Assembly: GCF_001485495.1 (NCBI RefSeq)
Contig: NZ_BCNF01000079.1
Span: 1-46,559 of the forward strand
Direction: 5' to 3'
Source: Gordonia desulfuricans NBRC 100010
Lineage (GTDB): Bacteria; Actinomycetota; Actinomycetes; Mycobacteriales; Mycobacteriaceae
DNA: 46,559 bases
Shown here: positions 19,904 to 28,592 of the stretch, in pieces
How positions within the stretch are numbered: the first letter of the stretch is position 1
Layout: each line of letters begins with the position of its first letter
Notes under the pieces: generated by a model
Database searches by the model: none
Told to the model about the DNA's origin: nothing
The model's input: the letters and a program-made list of their open reading frames with translations, nothing else
Program-made: the position numbers and the translations under genes

Positions 19904-21195
19904 GCGACCTCTCACCGGTCCGCCGACGCGAGATCCTGACCGCCCTTCGGCAGGGAAGTGTGCCCTCGGGCAACCTCGACGTACTCGCAGTGGGGATCGA
20001 CAAGTTCGCTGCCACCGTCGACGACGAGCTCGCCGCTGTCGCCGCCGGTGGGTCGGTCTTCAAGGCCGTGCGCGGTGAATACGGTTCGGGTAAGACGTTC
20101 TTCGCGCGTTGGGCGCAGCAACGGGCGATGCGTCAGGGGTTCGCCGTCGCCGAGGTCCAGATCAGCGAGCTCGAGACCCCGTTGCACAAACTCGAGACGG
20201 TGTACCGCAGGACCACCGAATCACTACGTACGTCGGCCTTTCCGCCGTCGGCGTTCCGCTCGGTGATCGACGCCTGGCTGTTCGAGATCGAGGAGGACGC
20301 CTCGGCCACCGCTGCGGGTGCGGAACCGACCGGGGCCGAGGTCGGTGCGCTGCTCGAGCAGCGACTCGCCGCGGTCGCGACCGCGACACCGGTGTATCCC
20401 ATGGTGTTACGCGCCTATCGGACGGCGGTGGAGGACGGTGACGCGGTCACCGCCGATGCGCTCATCGCATGGCTGGGTGGGCAGCCGCATGTGGCGGCAT
20501 CGGCCAAGCGTGCGGCCGGTGTGCGTCACGACGTCGACCACTTCCTCGCCATGGGTTTCTTGCAGGGATTGCTTGCGGTCTTGAAGGGTGCGCGACACCC
20601 AGGGCTGCTGTTGGTGATCGACGAGGTGGAGACCTTGCAGCGGATGCGTTCGGACAGCCGCGCCAAGGCGTTGAATGCGTTGCGGCAATGGATCGATGAA
20701 CTCGACTCGGGACGGTATCCGGGCTTGTACCTGCTGATCACCGGGACACCGGCGTTCTTCGACGGCCGGATGGGTGTGCAGTCGCTGCCGCCGCTGGCCC
20801 AACGACTCGCCACCGACTTCACCACCGATGCACGTTTCGACAATCCGCGTGCCCCGCAGATCCGACTCCAGAACTTCGACGCCGACCGCCTCGTGGAGGT
20901 CGGCATTCGGGTACGCGACGTGTACGCCGATGGTGCCGACGATCCGGCGCGCATCCGTACCGTGGTCGACGATGCCTACATCGCCGATCTCGCCACCGCG
21001 GTGGCCGGCAAACTCGGCGGACAGGTCGGCGTTGCACCTCGGCTGTTCCTGAAGAAGCTTGTGGTCGACGTACTCGACCGTGTGGACCTGCACGCCGGCT
21101 TCGATCCTCGGCGCGACTACGCGTTGACGGTGTCGGGCAACGAACTCACCGACACCGAACGGGCCGCGGTCTCGCCCGACGACATCGAGCTGTAG
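19900..21195 (+). CDS. brxD: BrxD: BREX type 2 ATP-binding protein
   Basis: This 431-residue protein starts at a GTG that overlaps the pglZ stop by four bases. Walker A is GEYGSGKT at residues 59-66 and Walker B is LLLVIDEVETL with D241 and E242. The N-terminal RREILTALRQGSVPS...LDVLAVGIDKF segment is typical of BrxD/DUF2791 ATPases. The family accompanies an Lhr-like helicase in BREX-2 and in other defence systems, where the pair probably works together on DNA. Three bases separate it from brxHI. I see no unusual feature; motifs and length are intact. Confidence 0.92.
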   Translation: MSDLSPVRRREILTALRQGSVPSGNLDVLAVGIDKFAATVDDELAAVAAGGSVFKAVRGEYGSGKTFFARWAQQRAMRQGFAVAEVQISELETPLHKLETVYRRTTESLRTSAFPPSAFRSVIDAWLFEIEEDASATAAGAEPTGAEVGALLEQRLAAVATATPVYPMVLRAYRTAVEDGDAVTADALIAWLGGQPHVAASAKRAAGVRHDVDHFLAMGFLQGLLAVLKGARHPGLLLVIDEVETLQRMRSDSRAKALNALRQWIDELDSGRYPGLYLLITGTPAFFDGRMGVQSLPPLAQRLATDFTTDARFDNPRAPQIRLQNFDADRLVEVGIRVRDVYADGADDPARIRTVVDDAYIADLATAVAGKLGGQVGVAPRLFLKKLVVDVLDRVDLHAGFDPRRDYALTVSGNELTDTERAAVSPDDIEL

Positions 21196-21198
21196 CTC

Positions 21199-23298
21199 AT
21201 GAGCGGATTCGAACTCCTCGACCCGGCAATTCAGCACCACATCGTCAACTCGCTCGGCTGGCCGGGACTACGCCCGCTGCAGGAGGATTCGATCCCCACG
21301 ATCGTCGACGGTGACGATGCGCTGTTGCTCGCTCCGACCGCGGGCGGCAAGACCGAGGCGGCGATGTTCCCGGTGCTCACCCGGATGCAGGCGCAGCGGT
21401 GGACCGGGACCTCAGTGCTGTATGTGTGCCCGCTGAAAGCCCTGCTGAACAATCTGGGGCCCCGACTCGGTGACTACGCGGCGTGGGTCGGCCGCAGCGT
21501 CGCCGTCTGGCATGGCGACGTGGGACAGTCGGCGCGCAGACGGATCACACGCGAGCGGCCCGACATCCTGCTGACCACACCGGAATCAGTCGAGTCGATA
21601 CTGGTGTCGGAAAGTGTTGATGCACTGCAGTTTCTGGGCAGTGTTCAGGCCGTCGTCGTCGACGAGGTGCATGCATTCGCCGGTGACGACCGCGGCTGGC
21701 ATCTCCTCGCGGTGATCGCCCGGCTCGAGTCGTTGATCGGTCGACGACTACAGCGGATCGGGATGTCGGCGACGGTCGGCAATCCCGACGAGCTGCTCGA
21801 ATGGTTACGTGGGGGAGCCCCCACGAAGGGACGTGTGGTGGCACCGCCGGTCCCCACAGCGTCGAATCCGGAGATCGTCGTCGATGCCGTCGGCAGTGCC
21901 GAGAACGCAGCCAAGGTGATCGCCGGGCTGCACCACGGCGAGAAGCGCCTGGTGTTTGTCGACTCACGGCGCCTGGCCGAGGAGCTCGGGACGTCGTTGC
22001 GTGATCGAGGGGTCACCACCTTCCTCTCGCACTCGTCGTTGTCGGCGGAGCAACGCCGCGAATCCGAGGCTGCGTTCGCCGACGCCCGCGACTGTGTGAT
22101 CGTCGCGACCAGCACACTGGAACTCGGCATCGATGTCGGCGATCTCGATCGTGTCATCCAGATCAACTCACCGCGTACCGTTTCATCGTTCTTGCAGCGG
22201 CTCGGTCGGACCGGCCGACGCCCCGGCACAACTCGTCACTGCCTGTTTCTCGCCCTCGACGACGCCTCGCTCGCCCAGACATTGGGGATGCTGCACTGCT
22301 GGGCTTCTGGATGGGTCGAGCCGGTGGTCGCCACACCCGAACCGCGGCACATCGCCGCCCAGCAGTTGCTCGCCGCAGCGCTGCAGACCCGACGAGTCCC
22401 ACTCAACGGCTGGCAACAGCAGTGGGGAACGCTGCCGCTCTTCGGCGACGAGGGCCAAGAGATTCTCGACCACCTGCTCGACACCGGCTTCCTCGATCAC
22501 GATGCCGGTAGCGCATTCATCGGGGTCGAGGCCGAGAAGCACTTCGGGCGACGACATTTCATGGAGCTACTCGCGGTGTTCACGGCGGCACCAGAGTTCC
22601 GGGTATTCCAGGGCCGCAACGAGATCGGGATGGTCGACATCGGTTTACTGACCGAGGACGTCGAGGATGTGCGTGTGTTGCTGCTCGGTGGCCGTTCGTG
22701 GCTGGTCACCCATATCGACTGGAAGCGACGGCAGGTGTATGTCGAGGCCACCGATATTCACGGAATGGCTCGCTGGCAGTCGATTCCCGATGGCCTGTCC
22801 TACGAGATCACCCGCGGCGTACGCAGCGTGCTGCTCGGCGACACACCTGCCGGTGTCACGCTGTCACGTCGTGCCGTCGCAGCGCTCGACGGTTACCGTG
22901 CACAGCGCGCCGACGACGTGCGCGCAGACTCGCTGGTGATCGAGCGCGACAGCCGCGGTGACTGGCGGTGGTGGACGTGGGCAGGTGTCAAGGCCAACCG
23001 CACACTGGCTGCCTGGGCACGTGATCTCGTGCCCGGCCGGCAGCGAATCGGGGCCGAATCGATTCGGCTGCACTCAGATCTGACCGTTGACGCCATCAAG
23101 CAGGGGTTGGGCGACGTCCAGCACAGCTCGGAGCGACCCGCCCCCGCCGTCGACCGCAGAGCGATCAAGGGGCTCAAGTTCTCGGTCGCGCTGCCTGAGG
23201 ACCTCGCCCGCCGGACGCTCGCAGTTCGGATGATGGAGGCGAAGCGGGCAGAAGGATTGCTGAACGAACGTATTTCGTTCCGGTTCGGAAGCGAGTGA
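21199..23298 (+). CDS. brxHI: BrxHI: Lhr-like superfamily 2 helicase of BREX type 2
   Basis: This 699-residue helicase has motif I APTAGGKTE (45-53), motif Ia CPLKALLNN, motif Ib TTPES, motif II DEVH (155-158), motif III SATVGN, motif IV (LVFVDSRR), motif V ATSTLELGIDVGD and motif VI QRLGRTGRRP. This is a complete DEVH-box core of the Lhr type. The C-terminal 250 residues are probably a DNA-binding extension. It is the last gene of the BREX-2 operon, starting three bases after brxD stops. No intrinsic terminator with a T-run follows. All six canonical BREX-2 genes are therefore present with intact motifs, so the system looks functional. Confidence 0.93.
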   Translation: MSGFELLDPAIQHHIVNSLGWPGLRPLQEDSIPTIVDGDDALLLAPTAGGKTEAAMFPVLTRMQAQRWTGTSVLYVCPLKALLNNLGPRLGDYAAWVGRSVAVWHGDVGQSARRRITRERPDILLTTPESVESILVSESVDALQFLGSVQAVVVDEVHAFAGDDRGWHLLAVIARLESLIGRRLQRIGMSATVGNPDELLEWLRGGAPTKGRVVAPPVPTASNPEIVVDAVGSAENAAKVIAGLHHGEKRLVFVDSRRLAEELGTSLRDRGVTTFLSHSSLSAEQRRESEAAFADARDCVIVATSTLELGIDVGDLDRVIQINSPRTVSSFLQRLGRTGRRPGTTRHCLFLALDDASLAQTLGMLHCWASGWVEPVVATPEPRHIAAQQLLAAALQTRRVPLNGWQQQWGTLPLFGDEGQEILDHLLDTGFLDHDAGSAFIGVEAEKHFGRRHFMELLAVFTAAPEFRVFQGRNEIGMVDIGLLTEDVEDVRVLLLGGRSWLVTHIDWKRRQVYVEATDIHGMARWQSIPDGLSYEITRGVRSVLLGDTPAGVTLSRRAVAALDGYRAQRADDVRADSLVIERDSRGDWRWWTWAGVKANRTLAAWARDLVPGRQRIGAESIRLHSDLTVDAIKQGLGDVQHSSERPAPAVDRRAIKGLKFSVALPEDLARRTLAVRMMEAKRAEGLLNERISFRFGSE

Positions 23299-23551
23299 CG
23301 TCGAATTGCCTCGCCGGACGGGCATGGTCAACGCGATCGTGTCCAACTTGTCGGTCTCGATCGTTACTATCGCGATGTGATGGATGAGCTCCCCGAATCC
23401 CGCTCTTACTGATTCGGAATGGCGGTCGATCGCGATGGCGCGGAGACAGTCGGCGTCATATATACCCGAGAAACGGGCAAGTGCGACAAGGCTTTTACAT
23501 CACCGAAAACCCGTTGCTCGCGTCGACGGATGATCCGTACAGTCCGGATTC
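23299..23551. other. Intergenic region after BREX-2
   Basis: No gene can be supported in these 253 bases. The segment is AT-richer than the neighbouring genes. A TATATA stretch at about 23458-23463 could serve as a -10 element for the patatin-like gene, but no matching -35 is clear. The boundary between the defence operon and the downstream chromosome-type genes falls here. Confidence 0.4.
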
Positions 23552-24421
23552 ATGAATAGTTGTGCGCTGGTTCTCGGTGGCGGCGGATCGGGCGGGAACG
23601 CCTGGGAGATCGGTGTCCTCGCGGGACTCGAGAATGCCGGAGTAGATGTGACCGACGCCGACCTGATCATCGGGACGTCGGCGGGGTCCACCACCGCCGC
23701 CCAGATCACCGGCGCGAGACCGGCGCAGCTGCTCGCCGACATCCGCGACACCCCGCAGCCCACGGTCAGTCGTGGCGGTTCCGGGGCCGGCCGAACCCAC
23801 GTCGCCGACCAGATGGCGCGAACCGCCGCCATCATCGCCGACGCCCACGACCCCGCCGACATGCGCCGACGGATAGGTGCGGCCGCACTGGCCCTCACCC
23901 CGGATGCCCCGCCGGCCGGTCGTCCGTCCTGGCGAGACATCGTCGCGTCCAGGCTGCCGAGCCTCGAGTGGCCCGATCGCGACGTCCAGATCGTGGCCGT
24001 CGACGCCGAGACGGGCGAGCCGGTCGTCTTCGACCGACGCAGTGGTGTCGACCTCGCCGATGCCGTGGCCGCGAGCTGCGCCAGCGGGGTGCCGCACCGC
24101 ATAGGGCAACGGCATTTCATCGACGGCGGCTACCGCTCGAACGAGAATGCCGATCTGGCAACCGGATTCGAGCATGTCCTGGTGCTCTCACCGTTCGGTG
24201 GCCGGTTCCGGACTCCAGCGGAGTGGAGGATGAACCTCGCAGCGCAGGTGGACACGCTCCGCTCCGCCGGTGGCGAGGTCGAGACGATCTTCCCGGATGC
24301 CGACTCGGTGACCGCCTTCGGCGCCAACATGATGGATCTGCGAATCAGGCCACGAGCGGCACAGGCGGGCTACCATCAGGGCGCCGCACTGGCCGTGCAG
24401 ACCAAGGACTTCTGGCACTGA
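23552..24421 (+). CDS. Patatin-like phospholipase family protein
   Basis: This 289-residue protein has the three patatin marks. They are the oxyanion-hole GGGGSGG at 9-15, the nucleophile elbow GTSAGS with Ser43, and the catalytic DG at D191-G192 in FIDGGYRSNEN. The predicted activity is a Ser-Asp dyad acyl hydrolase on lipids, in the cytoplasm. There is no signal peptide. I see no clear ribosome-binding site before the ATG at 23552. It stands alone, 253 bases after brxHI in the same direction. Patatins act as effectors in some anti-phage systems, but no cyclase or sensor gene is nearby, so a household lipid role is the simpler reading. Confidence 0.85.
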   Translation: MNSCALVLGGGGSGGNAWEIGVLAGLENAGVDVTDADLIIGTSAGSTTAAQITGARPAQLLADIRDTPQPTVSRGGSGAGRTHVADQMARTAAIIADAHDPADMRRRIGAAALALTPDAPPAGRPSWRDIVASRLPSLEWPDRDVQIVAVDAETGEPVVFDRRSGVDLADAVAASCASGVPHRIGQRHFIDGGYRSNENADLATGFEHVLVLSPFGGRFRTPAEWRMNLAAQVDTLRSAGGEVETIFPDADSVTAFGANMMDLRIRPRAAQAGYHQGAALAVQTKDFWH

Positions 24422-24505
24422 CACCGGATGGCCCGGGTCGCACCGCCGATGGCAGCGTCCTTCACGATCTCCCATCCCTGGCCGAACCTGTTTAACGCCT
24501 GTAAG

Positions 24506-24528
24506 GTACGCATGTCGGTTTTGCGTAC
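24506..24528. promoter_or_regulatory. Inverted repeat before the membrane-protein operon, operator candidate
   Basis: GTACGCA (24506-24512) and TGCGTAC (24522-24528) are exact inverted repeats with a 9-base spacer. They end 15 bases before the GTG start at 24544 and just upstream of the AAAGGGA ribosome-binding site. A dimeric repressor bound here would block this operon. TetR is a candidate because remnants show a tetR gene once sat at the operon's end. Confidence 0.5.
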
Positions 24529-24543
24529 TGAAAGGGATTCACG

Positions 24544-25641
24544 GTGCACACAGGCCCTGCCCCCGCACGGCGCACGCCGTCCTCCATCGCCCGCCGCGCC
24601 GGCGGCGGAGAATCCGTCGAGGCCCTGGTCATCATCGCGATCGTCACCATCCTGGTGACCCGTGCCTATCTCCAGGCCACCGGATATCCGCAGATCGGTG
24701 GCGGCACCCTGCACATCGCCCACGCCCTGTGGGGCGGAGCCGGCATGGTGATCGCACTGGTGGTCTCACTGTCGTTGCTGGGCACCGGACCACGCACCTT
24801 CTCGGTGGTCCTCGGCGGAATCGGATTCGGCCTGTTCCTCGACGAGGTCGGCAAGTTCGTCACCAAGACCAACGACTACTTCTACAGCCCGGCGGTGTCG
24901 ATCATGTACGTCGTCGTGGTGGTGATCCTGGTGCTCAACCGCCTCCTGCTCGACGTCGCCGGGCAATCGGGTTCGGCCGCGCTTGCGGGCGCAGCGGGGA
25001 TCGCCGCCGACGGCATGCTGAGCGGTCTCACCCCCACCCAACGCACCCGTGCCCAGAAGCTCCTGACCGCATCCCGGGACGGTGCACCGGCCGCCGATGT
25101 CGCCGGCATCGAGGCCATCATCGCCTCGTGCCCGGTCCGGCCACCGAGCCGTCGGGACCGGATCGCGCTGTGGCTGAAGGCCCATCCCTGGGTCGATCTC
25201 GGTGGGTCGCGCGCAACAGTGATCGCCACAGTCGTCCTGACACTGTTCTCGTTCGCCGGGGTGGTCAGCGCGCTCGTCACCATCTCCGACGATCTCGACG
25301 CCGGATCGCAGACCGGCATCACTCCCGTCGGGCAGCTACTCGGGTCCGCGGTCGCCGCAATCCTGTGCCTCGTCGCCTTGCTGCGCCTGCGGGACGGCAC
25401 CGTCGCGCCCGTGCGACTGCTGCGAGCCGCGGCGTTGGTGACCATGCTCCTGACAGAGGTGTTCGACTTCGTCGAGGAAGAGTTCGGGGCGCTGATCAAT
25501 GTGGGGATCGGCCTGCTGGCCCTCGCAGTGTTCACGTATCGGATTCGGCGCCTGCAGAATCCCGTCGTCACCGAGGATTCCGCGGCTTCGGAAGACCGGC
25601 CGGACACCCTTGCACCGCCGGTCGGCGAGGTGCGTGCATGA
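24544..25641 (+). CDS. Multi-pass membrane protein of unknown function
   Basis: The protein has 365 residues from a GTG start with AAAGGGA eight bases upstream. About four hydrophobic segments lie in the first half (around residues 27-43, 62-82, 87-100 and 118-137). A cytoplasmic-type linker spans 140-215. About four more segments follow (224-248, 262-282, 290-306 and 315-330). I do not recognise the family. The stretch GFGLFLDEVGKFVTKTNDYFY, with its acidic and basic residues near a membrane segment, looks functionally important and is echoed by FDFVEEEFG in the second half. The stop overlaps the next start (ATGA), so it is coupled to the DMT-type transporter and, through it, to the FUSC-type protein. 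Confidence 0.7.
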   Translation: MHTGPAPARRTPSSIARRAGGGESVEALVIIAIVTILVTRAYLQATGYPQIGGGTLHIAHALWGGAGMVIALVVSLSLLGTGPRTFSVVLGGIGFGLFLDEVGKFVTKTNDYFYSPAVSIMYVVVVVILVLNRLLLDVAGQSGSAALAGAAGIAADGMLSGLTPTQRTRAQKLLTASRDGAPAADVAGIEAIIASCPVRPPSRRDRIALWLKAHPWVDLGGSRATVIATVVLTLFSFAGVVSALVTISDDLDAGSQTGITPVGQLLGSAVAAILCLVALLRLRDGTVAPVRLLRAAALVTMLLTEVFDFVEEEFGALINVGIGLLALAVFTYRIRRLQNPVVTEDSAASEDRPDTLAPPVGEVRA

Positions 25642-26534
25642 CCGTCCTCGCGATAGCGTTGTCGCTGGTCGCCGCTTTCCTCTTCGCGATCGCATCGGTC
25701 CTCCAGGCCAAGGGCACACAGGGGATCTCCGACGACGAGTCCCTCGGCGCCGGGTTCTTCGTCACCCTGGCCAGACGCAAGACGTGGGTGGCCGGGCTCG
25801 TCGCCGACATCCTCGCCTTCATCGTGCAGGCCGCCGCGCTCGCCGTCGGCAGCCTCATGCTGGTCCAACCGCTGCTGGTGACCACCCTCTTGTTCGCCCT
25901 GCCCCTCGCCGCGATGACCGCCCGCCGCAGGCTGACCGGGCGTGAATGGTTCTGGGCCGGGGCCCTGTCGATCTCGCTCGTCGTGTTCATCGCGCTCGGC
26001 CAGCCGTCCGAGGGGATCGAGCATCCGCCGTTCAGTGCCTGGGGCGTCCCGCTGGCTGTCGTCATCCCGGTCGTCGCGGTATGCGTGATCGTCGGTTCCC
26101 GGCTGCCGCACGGCACCTGGCGCTCACTGACCCTCGCTGTTGCCGCCGGTGTGCTCCTCGGCATCTCGGCACCGCTCACCAAGACCGGGATCGCCGCATT
26201 CGACGACGGACTCCTCGCCGGTGCCCGCAGCTGGGAGTTCTGGGCGATGGCGGTCACCGCCACCCTCGGCACCCTGTGGCAGCAGTCGAGCTATCAGGCC
26301 GGTGACGTGCAGACCAGCCTGCCCACGGTCACCGTCCTCAAGCCGATCATCGCCATGGCCCTGGGATTGACGATCTATCAGGAGACGCTCGGTATCGACA
26401 GCACCGGCGAGATCCTCGTGATCATCGCGCTGTCGGTGATGATCCTCGCCACGATCATGCTCGGTCGGCTGTCGGCGCCCGAACCCGAAGCCACCGCACC
26501 GCAGCTCTCAACCGCTGTGGAGGCCACGCGATGA
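25638..26534 (+). CDS. DMT-superfamily transporter-like membrane protein
   Basis: This 298-residue protein is hydrophobic almost throughout, with about nine or ten membrane segments. The N-terminus (VAAFLFAIASVLQAKGTQ) and the later GVLLGISAPLTKTGI and QQSSYQAGDVQTSLPTVTV segments match the EamA/DMT-type fold seen in actinobacterial paralogues. Such proteins move small metabolites or ions across the membrane; the substrate is not evident. The ATG at 25638 overlaps the preceding stop by four bases, and its own stop overlaps the FUSC-type start in the same way. The three genes are therefore expected to be made together. The repressor candidate is the inverted repeat at 24506-24528. Confidence 0.75.
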   Translation: MTVLAIALSLVAAFLFAIASVLQAKGTQGISDDESLGAGFFVTLARRKTWVAGLVADILAFIVQAAALAVGSLMLVQPLLVTTLLFALPLAAMTARRRLTGREWFWAGALSISLVVFIALGQPSEGIEHPPFSAWGVPLAVVIPVVAVCVIVGSRLPHGTWRSLTLAVAAGVLLGISAPLTKTGIAAFDDGLLAGARSWEFWAMAVTATLGTLWQQSSYQAGDVQTSLPTVTVLKPIIAMALGLTIYQETLGIDSTGEILVIIALSVMILATIMLGRLSAPEPEATAPQLSTAVEATR

Positions 26535-28459
26535 CCACATCCATACCGAAGGAACCGGTGCCCGACACCTCGAAGAAGCCCGCTCCGGCACCGGCTCATG
26601 ATGGTGGACCGGCCCTGTTCATCCTGACCCTGGTGGTCATGGTGGTCTCCCTCGGAGTGGGCTACTCCGTCGGCCTCGGCAAGGCTTCGGTACTCGGTGC
26701 CATGGTCGGATTGTTCTGTGTGATGGCGACATTCGGCGGCTCCCTGGGGTCGGACCTGCGCCGCCTGGCATGGCTCGCGCCGCTGACCGTCTTCGCGGCA
26801 TGCGTTCCCCGCGCCCTGGGGAACTGGAACAGCTTCGCCGGCGTCCTCGTCCTGATCCTCGTCATCTTCGGGCTGTCGCTGTTCCCCGCGGTCATCCCCA
26901 AGTTCCGGCTCCTCGGACTCGGGGTCGGCTATGCGGCCGTCGCCGGCTATGGAATCGCGCTGCCCGCAGGAACATCCGAGCTCCACATCGTCATGGCCGT
27001 CCTGCTCGGACTCGCCATCGCAGTGGCCGTGCGCGTGCTCGCCGGCATCTCCGATCCCACCAAGCCGACCCGCGTGGCCGTGGCGACACCGTTGCGCACC
27101 AGCGATTTCACGACCGCCGACATCATCCGGAGCTGGATGGTCGACCGCCCGTCCACCTGGACGACGACGGTGCTCACCGAGTCGCTTCGGTTCCGCCGCG
27201 CGGTGGATCTGCTTCGCGCACAGGCCGCCCGGCCGACCACACAGACCCCCGAGAAGCTGGGGATCGCGGCGGCTCTGACCGCAGTGAACGCCGACGCCGC
27301 CGCTGTCGCCGATCTCGTCGAGACGCGCCACCCCGACGGTCATCCCCACACGAAACAGGATTCCGCCGACGATTCGTCCTCCCGGCCGGTTCTGACCGAC
27401 AACCCGACGATTCCCGACGGCCCCCGGCTGACCGCTGCATCGCGAGCACTCGTCGCCACGGCCGAGGGGCATCTGGACACGATCCGGCAGGCGGCCACCA
27501 ACCGGGATTCGACGCCGCTACCCCAGGTGAAGGAGCTCCGCTCGGCGTTCCTGCGTGCACGGGTCACCGCCGCCATCCGACCGGATTCACCTGAGCTGCA
27601 CCAGGGTCTGGCCAAGGCGGTCGGCATTCTCGCGGCCTGGGGGACCGGCCTGCAGGTGGCACAGCCGTTCTTCGCCAACACCTTCTTCAACGCCGTGGTG
27701 TCCATGCTGCAGCCGACGTGGACCGAGACGTTGCGGCGCATCGGGTACCGGCTTCTCGGATGTGCGATCGCCATCGTGCTGGTGGTACTCGCCGCGGTGT
27801 GGCTACCCGAAGCGATGATGGCGCTGATCGCCGTCGTCGGGCTGTTCGCCCTGACCTGGTTCATGTTCTCGCACCCCATCGTGTCCAATGCGGGCGGTGT
27901 GGCGATGACCGTCGCCCTGACCGCAACCACGCGCCATCTGGATCCGCTCTCGACCCTGGCGCACGTCATCCTGATGCTGCTCGTCGCCGGGGTGATCGTG
28001 TTCCTCGTCAGCCTCCCGTCGGTCCTGCGATCACGACGCACCACCGTCCAGGACGCGCTCTCGAGCGCCAACGACAGGTTGCTGGAGCTGCTGTCGGAGA
28101 TCGAGACCGACGACGAACCCGATGACTCGACGCGGTTCGGCATCTTCGTCCGGGCGACGGAGATCAGCGATCAGCTGCGGGGCAGCGGTGCGGCGATGGT
28201 GCCGGAGCAGCGGGCTCGCGTGGAATCGGCCGCCGACATCATTGACATGCTGACCCTGGTGACCGTGATCTACCGCGACCGCACGCCCACGGGCACCGCA
28301 TTCCGCGACACCATCACCCGCACCCGCGAGATCCTCGGCGGGCCCACATCGCAGTCACGCGCGCTCGCCTACGACGATTCGACCGCCGACGGCGTGGACA
28401 TCCGAATCGTCCGGTGTGCACGCGAATTGGTGCGGCTCCGGGCGACCGCCTACGAGTGA
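26531..28459 (+). CDS. FUSC-family (aromatic acid exporter-like) membrane protein
   Basis: This 642-residue protein has the two-block layout of FUSC/YccS-type proteins. A cluster of about six membrane segments occupies residues 28-175, then a soluble domain of some 210 residues, then a second cluster around 395-500, then a soluble C-terminal domain ending LVRLRATAYE. Family members export fusaric acid or hydroxylated aromatic acids. With an aromatic-acid catabolic locus 6 kb away, a role in aromatic acid efflux is possible but unproven. The start overlaps the previous stop (ATGA). The last 18 coding bases (28440-28457) recur at 31699-31716 upstream of the intact tetR, which marks a past duplication. 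Confidence 0.78.
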   Translation: MTTSIPKEPVPDTSKKPAPAPAHDGGPALFILTLVVMVVSLGVGYSVGLGKASVLGAMVGLFCVMATFGGSLGSDLRRLAWLAPLTVFAACVPRALGNWNSFAGVLVLILVIFGLSLFPAVIPKFRLLGLGVGYAAVAGYGIALPAGTSELHIVMAVLLGLAIAVAVRVLAGISDPTKPTRVAVATPLRTSDFTTADIIRSWMVDRPSTWTTTVLTESLRFRRAVDLLRAQAARPTTQTPEKLGIAAALTAVNADAAAVADLVETRHPDGHPHTKQDSADDSSSRPVLTDNPTIPDGPRLTAASRALVATAEGHLDTIRQAATNRDSTPLPQVKELRSAFLRARVTAAIRPDSPELHQGLAKAVGILAAWGTGLQVAQPFFANTFFNAVVSMLQPTWTETLRRIGYRLLGCAIAIVLVVLAAVWLPEAMMALIAVVGLFALTWFMFSHPIVSNAGGVAMTVALTATTRHLDPLSTLAHVILMLLVAGVIVFLVSLPSVLRSRRTTVQDALSSANDRLLELLSEIETDDEPDDSTRFGIFVRATEISDQLRGSGAAMVPEQRARVESAADIIDMLTLVTVIYRDRTPTGTAFRDTITRTREILGGPTSQSRALAYDDSTADGVDIRIVRCARELVRLRATAYE

Positions 28460-28460
28460 T

Positions 28461-28592
28461 GCGGTGAGGCGGGGGAGTCGGATCGCACCGCCGAGAGGGA
28501 ACCGCAAGGCAGAGCGGTTACCGCCGGAACAACACACGCGCAGGAGGAGAGCTCCCCGGGAGACCGCGGAGTGAGCCGGTCCGCCAGTCACC
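28461..28592 (+). pseudogene. Decayed 5' fragment of a tetR gene
   Basis: Bases 28461-28547 align without gaps to 31748-31834, the leader and first codons of the intact tetR, at about 68 of 87 positions by hand count. The shared leader includes the ribosome-binding GAGAGGG. The start codon has become AAG (28506-28508). The frame then reads K-A-E-R-L-P-P-E against M-A-E-R-L-T-P-E. Weaker similarity after a deletion (GGAGT...CC..TCACC) continues to about 28592, where the coding end of the opposite-strand YihY gene begins. It is not expressed as a protein. Confidence 0.7.

Noticed and set aside
23552..24421. CBASS system with a patatin effector
   Set aside because: No nucleotide cyclase, ubiquitin-like or HORMA/TRIP13 gene is present nearby.
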